Source: Tubulanus polymorphus
Taxonomy: Eukaryota; Nemertea; Palaeonemertea; Tubulaniformes; Tubulanidae
DNA: 64,000 nucleotides
Direction: 5' to 3'
Assembly (NCBI RefSeq): GCF_964204645.1
Contig: NC_134035.1
Location: forward strand, 13,001,951-13,065,950
Below the pieces are notes generated by a model, which saw nothing but the letters and a program-made list of their open reading frames with translations, made no database searches and was not told where the DNA came from. Of this stretch, positions 1-11,238 are shown one piece after another. The translations under genes were made by a program, and so were the position numbers. Position 1 is the stretch's first letter; the number at the start of each line of letters is the position of its first letter.

Positions 1-100
1 TTCATTCAACTTTTTTCCCCGGACTTTTCCGAGACATGCGCCTCGTGATTTTCCCTGACTTGATCTGCTAAGAATCCAATCAATTAACACAGTCAAATAC

Positions 101-417
101 GTACATGGTTCCCACAGTTATATGAATTTAAAATTCCCAAGTATTTCATGGGTGATTTTTCCAAATGGAAATGAACACATATCGTCATTCAACAGTCAAT
201 ATTTTAGTGGTGACTGGTTGATAGAAATGATTGTGACGTGAAACTGCTGAAGGAAGTTGCCCTCGGCAAATGCAATATGTGAAATGTAATGAATTTCCCA
301 AATATTTCCCTGATTTGAGGATAATTCTTCGAATTCCCAATTATTTCCAAACTGGGAATTATTATTTCAAAATTCCCAAATTTTTCCCAATTTCCCTGTT
401 CTGTGGGAACCATGTAC
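101..417. repeat. Short inverted-repeat element
   Basis: A 17-bp perfect terminal inverted repeat, GTACATGGTTCCCACAG at 101-117 and its reverse complement at 401-417, encloses about 280 bp rich in TTCCC and AATTCCC words. This is the shape of a non-autonomous DNA transposon or foldback element. I see no clear target-site duplication and no coding potential. Confidence 0.6.
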
Positions 418-614
418 ATAAGACATAGACAGAAACTGTTTGATTTTATGCACGATCTTACAAGCTCAACATATTTCCATATTTTCCTTAAGCTTTTTTG
501 ACAAATTCCCTGACTGTTCCTCGACATTTTTTAAGAAAAGTAAAATACGCAGACTTTCTGATATCCAAGTAAGTGTTAACATTTCGAGGCAGGTTGTTAG
601 TGACTGGTACGAAC

Positions 615-1672
615 CTGATAGCATTAGTTGAGATGTTTGCCTGAGTCGCGGGAACATGTTGTAGTATCTGTTGTTGCGCCGGTGAAACGCACGGAGACGG
701 CATCAACGGAGACCCGATCATCGGACTCCCGATACCGTGCGTCATCGGACTCCCCGTACTACGAGACATCGGCGCCATCTGGTGGCCAGCGCTATGCGTA
801 GGTGGCATGATTGTAATACAATTGTTAGTATTGTTGTAATGCGTGTTACCATGGTTTGTATTTGCTCGTTGTTGCTGCTGCAGCTGCTGGAAACAAAATC
901 AACGTCCATGTTGCATTAACTCGAAAACCATTTTTTCATCTCAAAGATTCATCGGTTCGAAATTGACTTCAAAAAGGTGTCCATTTTAAGAAAAGACCCA
1001 AGTAGACTCCTCTTGTTGAAAATGGCACAAATAAAATTCAGGGAGTTTGTTTAAGATATTCAGTGGATAAACACCATAGACAAACAATGCCATTTCAATT
1101 CTACTAAGGCTAAACAAAAATGATACCTTGTTTCTCCGCAGCGGCCGGGTCATTTTTCTAAATTATGATAAAATTTATAAACAGTTCATTTCTACAGCGG
1201 CCGGGTCTGTTATGGTAAAATTGATCACGATTTTAAAAAAAAGTAATGTATAGGGTAGATAGGCGGCCGGCCGGGTCAACATTTAAGCTCAGCAGAGCGG
1301 AGAAACAAGGTATCAATTTTTTTAGCCTAATCTTCCCTCTATTTGTAATTCTGTATTCTATCTAATTGATGTTTGATAAATATCATTATCATTATCATTA
1401 ATTGTCACTTCATCAACTATCCACTGGTTAACTCTCAAACTACTTTTTAGCAACTGATTTAGCAGCTGTTTTTTTTTTTTTAATAAAAAGCTAGGAAATT
1501 CACTTTTCCCCCATTTTTCTTGTCCGGTGCAAAATTACAATTTTGGGTGGGTTTAGATGAGCTCTTAAAAATCCTGGCTACAGATTGCCGGTCAAAATTT
1601 ATAAAAAGTTTTGACAACTGACTTACTTTATCATCAGGCAGGAAGAAATCACTCAATGCATCTGGATCACCA
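615..1672 (-). CDS. Partial gene, Gln/Ser/Pro-rich protein
   Basis: Two minus-strand exons join in frame. The upstream exon, 1627-1672, is bounded by an AG acceptor and a GTAAGT donor and encodes GDPDALSDFFLPDDK. The downstream exon starts at 886 after a CAG acceptor and reads QLQQQQRANTNHGN, then a Met/Ser/Pro-rich tract of repeated GSPM-like words (about residues 45-75), then AQQQILQHVPATQANIST. A GTTCGT donor would end it at 615; this genome uses that donor type elsewhere. If that donor is not used, the frame stays open to a stop at 488. The composition is that of a disordered, possibly transcription-related protein; I do not recognise the family. The start codon is not found and the 3' part lies beyond the left edge. 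The two small exons are well supported by phase, but function is unknown. Confidence 0.5.
1036..1465. repeat. AGTTGCTC-type inverted repeat, interrupted
   Basis: The left part (about 1036-1105, with TTCAGTGGATAAACACCAT) and right part (about 1405-1465, with ATCAACTATCCACTGGTTAA) are the two arms of a dispersed inverted-repeat family. Intact copies lie at about 11624-11756, 13624-13752, 17186-17312 and 36735-36842. Here the arms are separated by a second element at 1106-1329, so one element has inserted into another. Confidence 0.55.
1106..1329. mobile_element. MITE-like element with GATACCTTGTTTCTCCG ends
   Basis: Imperfect terminal inverted repeats of about 33 bp, AGGCTAAA plus an A-rich spacer plus TGATACCTTGTTTCTCCGC, face each other at 1106-1140 and 1296-1329. 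The interior has repeated GCGGCCGGGTC motifs. A diverged second copy sits in a NUP50 intron at about 7428-7595. No coding capacity. Confidence 0.55.
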
Positions 1673-1839
1673 CTGAAAAAATTACGAATAAATTCACATT
1701 ATTTTTCCCCGGGGCTAAGTTTCACGATAGGTAATACAAAATTGCTTGTTGACTTCAAAACTACGGAACTCGGTCCAAGGATTTGGTTTTTGATTTTAAG
1801 AAATAGTTTACTAGACCTACCTGATTACATCAATTAAAC

Positions 1840-4500
1840 ATCTTCCATCCTCCATTGCACATCATGAATAACCATTCACATTTTGTCTGGAAAATTCAAA
1901 TCACACCAAAATTTTAAGATTCTTCACTCAATATTTCATTCTTTACTCAGACTACAAGTGCCGCACATAAATTTTAACAGCACACTTTCAATAACTGATC
2001 ATCCACACTTCACATGTGTTCAGAACTTCACCAGAGACCTTTTCAATTGAAAATGAACTACAAACACCAGATATCAGACATTTTATCAGGACACTTTCAA
2101 AAACTGATCGGCCACACTTCACATGTGTTCAGAACTTCACCTGAGACCTTTTCAATTGAAAATGAACTACAAACACCAGATATCAGACATTTTATCAGCA
2201 AACTTTTCAAAAACTGATCGTCCACACTTCAAAACCTGAGAATATTTTGAATTGAAAGTGAACTAAGGACATTTAATCGGCACTGAACCAGAATTTATAT
2301 GAAAATGATGAATTTCCGAAAAAAAGGGTAAGGTTTGGATCCAGTTAAGGGGGGGGGGATTCCAGATCATACATCTATACACAATATCAAATCAGTAATA
2401 GTAAGTGATACAGATATGAAATTACATCCATTTTTAAACAGACTGCACTCTAAGTGAGCTAGTAATCTATTTCACCCGGAGATTTGTGACACACACACAC
2501 ACACTGAAAGTGAAGCTATTCACTGGTATTTACCCTACAGTATAGACCAGTATGACATACTTATTATGCAGTTATAAGCTATTTATAAACAGACAATAGT
2601 TCACACACTCACACTCACACACAGAGCCAGCCTGTAATCACTTTCTATTGATTCTTTTCTAGACAGCTGCTACGAAGCTGCCAACCACTAACCTATTATA
2701 ATCTGTCTATAAATAAGACAGCAATTAGATATATATATATACAAATAGATTTCAATATTATTGTTTGACAGCAGTAGTAGTTGTAGTTTTCATCTGAATG
2801 GATGACAGCTAAAGCGGAGCTCCCGCGTTCGACTTAGAGCCAAACAAAATGGCCACCCCCGTACATAAACTGCACAGAAACACAACGCCTATTCACCCAG
2901 AAATCTGAATCAACTCAGATTCATATTGAATCATTCAGATTCATATATAACGAAATGAGGTTAAGCGTACTTTAAATCTGAGTGTTTCGTATCCATATCT
3001 TCGAACAAAGCTCACAGAGCAGTGTTTCACAGTCATCCGCCAGTGGACTGGAGAAAGAAAGGTCTCAACAAGAAAATACACTAACTACAACAATTTGCTT
3101 TATTTTCTTATCATGACTGAAATAACGCCCCACTTGCCAGGGCAATCAGAAGGGATAATTCTAAACGCTTCGTTTTGACTGTTGCAATTTTATCTAACCG
3201 TTCAAATATCAAATGCATCAGGGTGTTGTTACAGGATCCAGGCCAGAGAGAGAGGACGGGTCGCGAATTGGACGCGATTAATTCAACTGCGTAATACATT
3301 TAAACTGAACGGCGTCGAACAAAGTGAGTGACGGGAGAAGAGGCACAGGAACGCCAGCTTTCAGACGCTGTACGCCACGTCCTGATCGGTGCGGTAATTC
3401 CCGCAAAATCGCGCCGTTTAATACTGACACCGAGAGAGCTGCACGACAGCTGAACCCTGCTCTACTAAAATTTATCAGCAAAATAATATTCACATACAGA
3501 AACACTCACCGTCATGAAACCTGCGCCAATACAGGACAGCGGGGTTTACAAACACATATTCACAACTACTCATTAACCTATTCACCCCTATTGACGTCAT
3601 TGTCAGTCAAATCGGCTAAATTTCATTAATTCATCGATTCTGAGGGTCATTTTAGTAACAGTCGAGTTGATTTCGATGTTACAGTATTGTACATGATGGG
3701 TATTAAGTGTTACAAGTCGATGAATAGGGTTTAAAATGAAGGTTTATGATGTATAATAAGCCGCATACATAATGATGTACGCACTGACGCGCGGTTCTGA
3801 TTGGCTGATAGACGCGCGTGTACAGCGCCCATAGAAATACACCGAATATCAGCTTCTATTCCTAAACTGCTGCACTGACTTGAAATATCTAGAAGCGAAT
3901 TTATATCTAAGCGAATTAGACAAGACCAAGATCCGTGAAAGCTAAACATTTGTAAATAAAACGACGACCGACGTTCCGGCCTTATTGATGAAGGACTAAT
4001 TTCGGGTCCTGCCCTGAATTACGTTTAATTTCGATTATTTTAATGATGAAATTAATAGCGATATTTTCGTATTCTTTAATTCGAAGAATCATGAATTTTG
4101 GGTTGTATAACATATTTTCTAATGTTTTCGCGGTTTCAGAATGATGAGTTTTACTGTTAGCAGTGTGGGCTGAGACAAGCCTGATTACGCGCACCTGCTA
4201 CTGCTCGATGCGACGCTCAGTCTCAGCTCGCCGCGGGAGCTGAAACTCGCCGCGCCTACTACTAAACTAACTATAGAAACTTTCATTGCGTGAGACCTGC
4301 GCTTTCAATAACGCGATGTAAGTCGAATTCCAACGTAAATTCAAATTACCAGCAGCGAATATCAGAATAAATCTTTTAATATTTAAATGTTTTATATTTA
4401 ACGCAGTTTTTGAATTCGATTTAACGAAGAATAAACTCATTTTAACCACTTTTAAAGTGACGGTAGTCTGGGTGTAATCCGTTCATTTTCACAATCATGT
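1840..4500. other. Intergenic, probable divergent 5' regions
   Basis: No supportable coding exon here. There are AC microsatellites near 2490 and 2605, a TA run near 2730, and a more GC-rich stretch at 3300-3450 and 4140-4260. The sequence around 2858-2875 (AAAATGGCCACC) resembles a YY1-type site common near animal transcription starts. The two flanking genes point away from each other, so both promoters probably lie in this interval. Confidence 0.3.
2003..2235 (+). repeat. Dispersed tandem repeat, about 107-bp unit
   Basis: Two or more copies of a unit containing CACTTCACATGTGTTCAGAA, a CCTGAGACC-type word, GAACTACAAACACCAGATAT and CATTTTATCAG. A related block occurs about 29 kb away at 30955-31145, inside an intron of the prolyl 3-hydroxylase gene. 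The short open frame across it is only a consequence of the repetition. Confidence 0.6.
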
Positions 4501-4593
4501 CAATCTAACTTTAGTCTTTAATTATTTTTTTGTTTCAGCTGGTGATAGAATCGAGGATTTATTCTAATAAGATCAATAATTACAACAGCAATT

Positions 4594-7500
4594 ATGTCGA
4601 AGCGAAGACCTGGTACTCAACTTACCCAGGATAATTGGGACCAAGAGGACGAAACTGAAAGGGACGAGGTAAAAAACCTCTTCAAATTTTAACATCCTTG
4701 AAAAATTCATTTTTCATACAATAAATGGTTATATTGGTCAACTAAGCACTAAAGGAGCCCTGGATAACAATGATTTTTTCCAAAATTTTCGAATTATTTT
4801 TAGTTTAACAAGTTAAATTAACCCAAAGTAGGGTAAGGAGTCTCTCATTCTTTGTACTACACAATACCTAGTCAGTAACCTGACTGTGGTTTAGTTTCAC
4901 GATCGGATATTTTCACAAACCACAGTCAGGAATGGGAAGGTCATTTTTGTATGAAATCTTCGTCAGCCAATTTGACTGACGAGTAATTTGCCTGGCATTT
5001 CATTGTCTCTTAAGATATCTGTCTCATTTTTGTTGTAATCGACGCACAACAGATTCGTAGTTTGTCTGATACCTATAACACCTCACCTGACGATCTTAAT
5101 CCATGTGCAAATCGGCCGTAAAGTGAGAGTAAATTTCCGTCCAGTCAACAGCTGCCATTTTGAAAATTACTGGAGGTGCTGGCACCTGTGGACTAAGGCC
5201 AGGACAACAGCACAAACTAACAAAGCGAAACAACGAAATTTAAAAAAATTAAAAAATCAACACTTATTCACATTTTTCTTTTACCAGAAATTTATTATTT
5301 TATTATTTATTATGGAAAACACGAAGACTTGAAATAAAAGTTGGAAAACCATCAAAAATAAAAATTGTCGTTTCGTCTTGGAAGTTTTATATAAATCCTT
5401 GTAGGTCCCCTTGTCTTATCATGCCACATGTGCAATACAGAGAAATGGCGGCCAATGGCGAAATTTGTGGAGAAATTAATTAATTTCTCAAAATAATGTT
5501 GATTAATCACTCGAAACATACATAAAATTGGATTATTTCGAAAGGTACCTGTGTTAGTTTGTGAATTAAGCCATTAATTGTGGACTGAAGTGAATAGAAA
5601 GTATATTTTTGAAGTGTTACTTTTTTCAACCGTGTTTTGGTCCTTGTCATCCCTAACGTTGGTATAAGCCCATCCGATTATAAAAAGCTTACCACCAACG
5701 ATTAGGTAACTAACTACACAATACCTACCTTGTCCTAGGGAAACATCTCAATGACGATAACTATACCATGATCCTGCATAATTGATGATATCGCACTCCT
5801 CTCCAGAAAATGAAATGGTTTACGTTTTAGAATTTACAAAATCTTGGTATTTGAAATAGAATGATAGAATGATTTTATTTCAGGGTGGAGTTTTTCAAAC
5901 TGCGTCGGATGAAGTTTTGAAAAAACGTGAAATCAAAGTAGCAAAACGCCGCACAACGACAAACACTAGCGAGGTAGCGAATACTTTTAATTCAGACCTT
6001 AATGAATATTTGCTCTTTGTACCCTGCAACCCTTCAACGTTTTGATTAGATGGATAGTTGATTAGATCATCTAAAATATCCCAATTCACCCCCTCCCCCA
6101 AACTATTCAAAATCTATTGATGTCCCTGAAACAATTTTCCATTCTGTCTCTCTAAAGATTGTGCCAATATTGCATTTTTCTTTACCTGGTGTCCTTGAAA
6201 ATTTTATATTTTTTTCCCTGATCTGGTAATTGATCGGTTGTCAGGTCCGTGATTAGTAATCAATTTATAATGATTTACAGGGAGGCGAAAAGAAAGCATT
6301 TAAAGGTTTTTCCGGATTTGGTCTGAAGCCGAGCGGAGGAGGAGGAGGTCTGGGAATGTTCGCCGGCTTCGGGAGCGATAATAAATTTCCATCATTTTCA
6401 TCATCGAACGGCGTCGAAACATCATCATCGTCATCCTTCTCTAAACCGGCGTCGGAGACGAAATTCACGAACTTCGCTACCTCGAAATCGCCTCCTCGAG
6501 CGGTCGCCGCGGAGGACAGCGACAAGAAATCGGAAAAAGCGAAATATTTGCAAAAGTTACGCGCGTTGAACGAGTGCGTGAGTACGTGGATTAAACAACA
6601 CGTCGATAAGAACCCGTACTGTATACTGACGCCTATATTCAAAGACTACGAAAAACATTTAGCGCAAGTCGAATTATCGAATCCCGAACACGGAAATAAA
6701 AACGGAGAAACAGCTTCGAACGCTATGCCAGGTACGTCATCGCTTCAGTTCACGGTTACTTCAAATTAGATTTCTCCGAGACCCTGAAATTCAGAAAATC
6801 TAAATTCAAACGGGTGAAATACCCTAAAATTTTGAATTACCCCGCAAACCCTCATAATCCCCCTTAGATTCTGAAAATTTTCTCTGTAAAAAGTTTTTCT
6901 GCTAAATTTCTGTATGCAATTCCGTGCTTTTGCACATAGTCAATTTACCAGACACAGTAACCACACTCAAACGTGGTGAACGGATAATAAGATAAAAACC
7001 AACTATCTACAAATTAAAAGAATTTAAAAACAAGAATTTATTTATTCAATCTTAAATATATAGAATACACGACGTTATGATCTCAACCTAGAGATCATCG
7101 TCAGAACCAGACACGTCCTTACAACTTACAATTAACTAGACATAATAGTGTCATAGGTACCACTGCCACTGGAAACATGTATATAAAAGGATGTGTCTCT
7201 ATGTTAGTTTTGAATCAGTGTGTCTCGTTTTTTATAGATCCATCTGAAAATTAATTAGTGAGATGTTATCATTTCAGGAGAGGCTTCAAAATCCGGGTTT
7301 CAGTTTACCGTAACATCAAATATGACATCGAGACCGTCTTTATCCAGTAACGGCGCTTCGAATGCCAACAACTCAGAAACTAAATCAGGTATTTAGGAAA
7401 TTATCTCCCGTTTCTGGTGAAATTCGGCTAAAAAGATGAAACCTTGTTTCTCCAAATCGGCTGGGTCACTTTTATAAATTGCCGTGTCTGTTGTTGATAC

Positions 7501-9422
7501 TGTTAGCTTAATCGTGATTAAGAAAATATATGGGGTAAATTGTCAACTTTTAAGGTCAGCAGGAACGACACGGTATCGATTATTTTGCCTTTGATGAGAT
7601 TTGTTTTAAATTCGCTGATATTTATATTTCTCGTTCGCAGATCTGAAAGAGAAAGACGTTTCGAGACCGTTTTCGTTCTCTTCGTCGTCAACTGCTGATT
7701 TATCCGGGAGTAAATTCAGTTTCACCGGTGCCTCGAGTTCTACCGATACGGACAAACCTAAATTCAGCTTCACATCTTCTAAGGCGAATAACGACGACTC
7801 GACAGCAGCAGCCGTTAAACCGTTCAGTTTCGGTCCGAGCAGTTCATCGTCCGACGGCAACCATAAACCTAAATTCAGTTTCACCGCGACTAGCTCCGCG
7901 TCGGATTCGCAGAATAACGACAAACCGAAGTTCGGTTTCGCCGCCTCCAGTTCGTCTGATAGCGATAAACCGAAGTTCGGTTTCGGTTCATCAGTTACTA
8001 CGACGACGGCGACCGATTCGACTGCCGTGAAACCGTTTTCATTTGCGGTGAATTCTGTCTCTTCTACAGCAGAATCTACAGCTGCCAATACAACAGGTTC
8101 GTTCACATTAATCTGTGTTATACCCGATATCCCGATTTATGTTGACATTGATATTTTAGTTTAGGGAAGCCACGGATTTGGGAAAACCTGATTCATTAAG
8201 AAATTGAATAAAATGTAACATTCTAAACCAAGAAATTCCTCGGATTTACCGAGGGATTTTTGTATGATCATAGCATGAGAAAAATCTGGGAAAACCGAGA
8301 ATTTGTAAATGGGGTAAAGTGGCGCCATCGTGTGGTGATTATTGACGACGTGTTGTATTTCTATTTACAGAAGAGGAGTACGTTCCTCCCGAACCGGAAA
8401 CTGTTGAAATTAAAGAAGACGGTGCTGTTTATACTAAAAGGTAAATTCCTTCCTTCCTATACTGGTCACAGTCGGGGAAATTTGTCGTAACATCAAACAA
8501 TTTCTGTTCATGTCTTACGTATTCGATTGTGCTAAATGATCGGATTCTTTGCAGATCAAGTCGGGGAAAACAATTGAATTGTCGAGGAAAATTCAGGGGG
8601 GAAAGTATGTCACAAAGTGTCAATCCTAGTAATATAATATCTTGGATATATTATTATAATTTAGATGTAAGTTGTACTATAAAAGTGAAGAAGCCTGGAA
8701 AGAGAAAGGTGTTGGAAATGTATTCTTGAAGGTTTTAGAAGACGGTAGAACTCAATTTCTCATTAGAGCTGAAACAACATTAGGTAAGTTGAGATTTCCA
8801 CGTACGAACGGTTACTGACCCTACGACTCCTTGATTCCTCAAAAACTGCTTCTAAAAAGATGATGATTTTATAGGTGCATAAACTCCATTTTGGGAAATT
8901 TGAATTTTTGGCTATTTGGTAGTTATACAGTAGAATAGCCATATCGGATTTTGTTTTACCTCATTAGGCAGTTAAAATTAGAAACCGCCAAATAAATGGT
9001 TTACCCAGATAAAGATTACCGATTTAGGAGTCTACAGTGATTGGGATATGAAAGTGTTGCAGACGCATCCAATTCTAAATTTCCTCCTTTAAAACCGCCT
9101 TGAACAATCCAGGAATGACTGACCTGGGACCCTGTGCGTTATCATCACAGTGGGGATAGATCGTAACCGACTTCTAACAGTTCGTTGAATCGAAATATTC
9201 ATTATTATCCGTTTGTTTCTAGGTAACGTGCTATTGAATATAATGTTGTCGAAGTCGATACCGTTTAATCGTCAGGGAAAGAACAGCGTAACGTTTATGT
9301 GTATCCCGTCACCGGCTATAGATCCGAAACAAGCCGATAAACCGTACATGATGTTACTACGCGTAAAAACAGCCGAAGAAGCTGACGAACTTATAGACAA
9401 AATCAACGAACATAAAAAATGA
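4594..9422 (+). CDS. NUP50: Nucleoporin Nup50
   Basis: FG-nucleoporin of the nuclear basket that binds importin-alpha and aids cargo release. Coding exons: 4594-4668, 5884-5973, 6281-6731, 7278-7388, 7641-8096, 8371-8440, 8665-8783, 9223-9422; all phases agree and give 523 aa (human about 468). The start MSKRRPGTQLTQDNWDQED matches the Nup50 importin-alpha-binding N-terminus, followed by TASDEVLKKREIKVAKRR. The Nup50-specific segment is residues about 125-165 (WIKQHVDKNPYCILTPIFKD). Exon 5 carries repeated KPKFSF and KPKFGF words, the FG-type repeats. Exons 6-8 form the C-terminal Ran-binding domain (EEEYVPPEPETVEIKEDGAV, then LLRVKTAEEADELIDKI). An AG acceptor at 4537-4538 suggests a 5'UTR intron. 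The 848-bp transposon at 4869 lies in intron 1. Identification is from family memory and is firm. Confidence 0.95.
4869..5716. mobile_element. 848-bp DNA transposon with 9-bp TSD
   Basis: The left end TAGTCAGTAACCT and right end AGGTAACTAACTA are imperfect inverted repeats (11 of 13). The element is flanked on both sides by CACAATACC (4860-4868 and 5717-5725), a perfect 9-bp target duplication. The interior encodes at most about 75 aa, so it is non-autonomous. A 9-bp duplication fits Mutator-like or Merlin-like transposases, but no transposase is present to decide. Its miniature is at 16302-16409. Confidence 0.85.
6945..7115. repeat. Dispersed stem-type element, copy 1
   Basis: Contains CCACACTCAAACGTGGTGAA, AACCAACTATCTACAAATTA and GATCTCAACCTAGAGATCAT. 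The same block in the opposite orientation occurs at 33898-34108 in the GGH gene. Both lie within introns. Confidence 0.6.
7428..7595. mobile_element. Second copy of the CCTTGTTTCTCC MITE
   Basis: Shares the ends and interior with 1106-1329: GGCTAAAAAGATGAAACCTT at the left, CGGTATCGATTATTTTGCC at the right, and interior GGCTGGGTCACTTTTATAAA, ATCGTGATTAAGAAAATAT and GGTAAATTGTCAACTTTTAA. Located in NUP50 intron 4. Confidence 0.5.
8155..8345. repeat. Dispersed repeat, GTGGCGCCATC end
   Basis: Contains GGAAAACCTG and GGGAAAACCGAG words and ends GTAAAGTGGCGCCATCGTGT. It resembles the inverted-repeat element at about 31352-31640, which begins CTACAGGATGGCGCCACTTT and ends CAGTGGCCACCCTGTACTAC. 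It fills NUP50 intron 5 up to the acceptor at 8370. Confidence 0.45.
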
Positions 9423-9679
9423 TGATTGTGATATTTGTAATTAGTAACTCCTGTCGTTAATTGATAAATTAACACTTTGTTGTGTTTGTATAGGATTGAT
9501 TAACACTTGGTGGATATTATTACGTTTCCTGTATACGTCAAACTCTTAAGTCGTCGTTGATGCGCGATCATTTAGTATTGATCACAAACACGCGATAGAT
9601 AATTGAATTGTAAATACGAATCGGGACTCAGAAATCTAGACGACTTATTTGTAGAGAGTTTGATCGCTCGATACTATCA

Positions 9680-10179
9680 AATAAAGAGATTGTTAGTATG
9701 AAAATAGTGAAACCGCAGAGCTGCCAACCTAATTCAGTATTTTGTACCGAAAAATACTGATTTGATTTGTTCAATGCGTACTGAAATATGAAAGATGTAA
9801 CTGAGGGTCTTACTGTTGATAACTGATTAATATGAACATTTCTTTCATATTTCAATGAAATGTTCCTGAAAAAAAAATACAACAACTTGTTATTTATAGG
9901 TAACTGCACTTTTCAGAGGTTGGCAGCCGTGTAAACTTGAACTGCGGGAAGATTTCAGTCTTGTTACATCCATATTTTTTCATTGTTAACTCATTACAAA
10001 GGTTCACCGAACCGGGAATGCAATATCCATATTCATATGTATTACCCGCTGGTATATTTAAGAATGATCATGTATGAAAACTCTTGTTGGAGTTTAATGT
10101 GTAAATGAAAAATGTGATGGATATAAAAAACATTTATAAAATAAATTGTATAAGATGTCGATGTTGATGATGAAATAAA
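9680..10179 (+). terminator. NUP50 3'UTR with polyadenylation signals
   Basis: AATAAA occurs at 9680-9685 and again at 10174-10179. The second is followed by a T-rich and GT-rich stretch and is the more convincing cleavage site. The MITE-like element at 9715-9935 lies between them, so it would be part of the longer 3'UTR. Confidence 0.5.
9715..9935. mobile_element. GCTGCCAAC-ended element, one internal unit
   Basis: Ends are GAGCTGCCAACCTAATTCAG at the left and GAGGTTGGCAGCCGTG at the right, an inverted repeat around CTGCCAACCT. The interior has one copy of the unit GAAATATGAAAGATG-TAACTGAGGGTCTTAC and a downstream partly complementary TTTCATATTTCAATGAAATG. A sister element at about 27702-28152 has the same ends but five copies of the internal unit. 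Confidence 0.65.
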
Positions 10180-10224
10180 ATTGCCTTTCATACGAGATAT
10201 TTGTTATGGGTTTTTAAATCGATG

Positions 10225-10520
10225 TAGATCCTCTCCAGATGGTTAATCAGCACGATAGCTCAGAACAATTGGAATCTTGGGTTCGGGTAAAACATGTGGA
10301 AAATTTGCATACCCCATTACCAGGTGACCAGCTCAGACCAATTAGAGGCTAGGGTTAGGGTTAAACATGTGGAAAATTTGCATACCCCATTACCAGGTGA
10401 CCAGCTCTGACCAATTAGAGGCTAGGGTTAGGGTTAAACATGTGGAAAATTTGCATACCCCATTACCAGGTGACCAGCTCATTACCAGGTGACCAACTCT
10501 GACCAATTAGAGGCTAGAAT
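10225..10520 (+). repeat. 73-bp tandem repeat, about 3.3 copies
   Basis: The unit contains AACATGTGGAAAATTTGCAT, CCCCATTACCAGGTGACCAG and GGCTAGGGTTAGGG, with 73-bp spacing at 10291, 10364 and 10437. The short TTAGGG words are part of this unit and are not telomeric. Confidence 0.85.
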
Positions 10521-11238
10521 TAATTATAGTTTGCCATGTGGCCTGTTTATTTATATTGGAAAACTTTTGTGAGGTTCAAATATGAGGATCACTGATTAAT
10601 TAGAGGAAACAGCAGCCACCACTGAGGATATCTTGAAATTCAATTTTCTGTCAAGGGTCGGGGAAATCTGGATTTTCTGATCTGTAAGAAACATCCTTGT
10701 TCTAAGAGAAATGACTAAAATCAACTACAAAAACAGCTCCTACAGAAGATATCTTGTAATTTAATCAGGGAATTATTGGTCAAGGGTCAGAGAAATTTTC
10801 AGGGAAGTTTAGATTCCTGATATGTAAGAACTGTGTTCTAAGTGAAAGTGACAAAAACAACTCGAGTTCATAATATAAATAACTATAAATGTATTCAACA
10901 GTCAATATTTACAACCTATCAGAGTTCAATAAACATAACATTTACACATTGTATCCCATCATAGAACTGGATAATACAATTGAGAAATTGAAGTGAAGTT
11001 CAACTGTACTTAACAAACATTGTCCACAACAACTAGAAATCGACAACACAACAACTTGAATCTAGAAAACTGAATCTCTGTAAACAACATGTAAAACAGA
11101 TTTAGTATCCAGTTCCGCTAGAGATTCATTCAAAATGTTTTACCCTTGAGTCAATTATGAACTGGAACTGTCGGATCAAAGGTGGAAGAGGATGGACGGA
11201 TAAGGATACGTGTATCAGTGAATGAATGTATCAGACCA
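10520..11238. other. Convergent intergenic region
   Basis: The tail-to-tail gap between NUP50 and CSTPP1. It holds two diverged copies of a dispersed repeat with ACTGAGGATATCTTGAAATT and CAAGGGTCGGGGAAAT-like words (about 10590-10850), also seen at 24160-24350 and 26990-27430. TTTATT at 10546-10551 could be a minus-strand AATAAA signal for CSTPP1. No gene seen. Confidence 0.4.

Noticed and set aside
5105-5332. 75-aa frame as a transposase in the 848-bp element
   Set aside because: Too short, low-complexity Lys/Asn/Phe composition and no catalytic motif; the element is non-autonomous.
10340-10440. TTAGGG words as interstitial telomere
   Set aside because: Each is only two GGGTTA words inside a 73-bp repeat unit; no run of telomere repeats exists.
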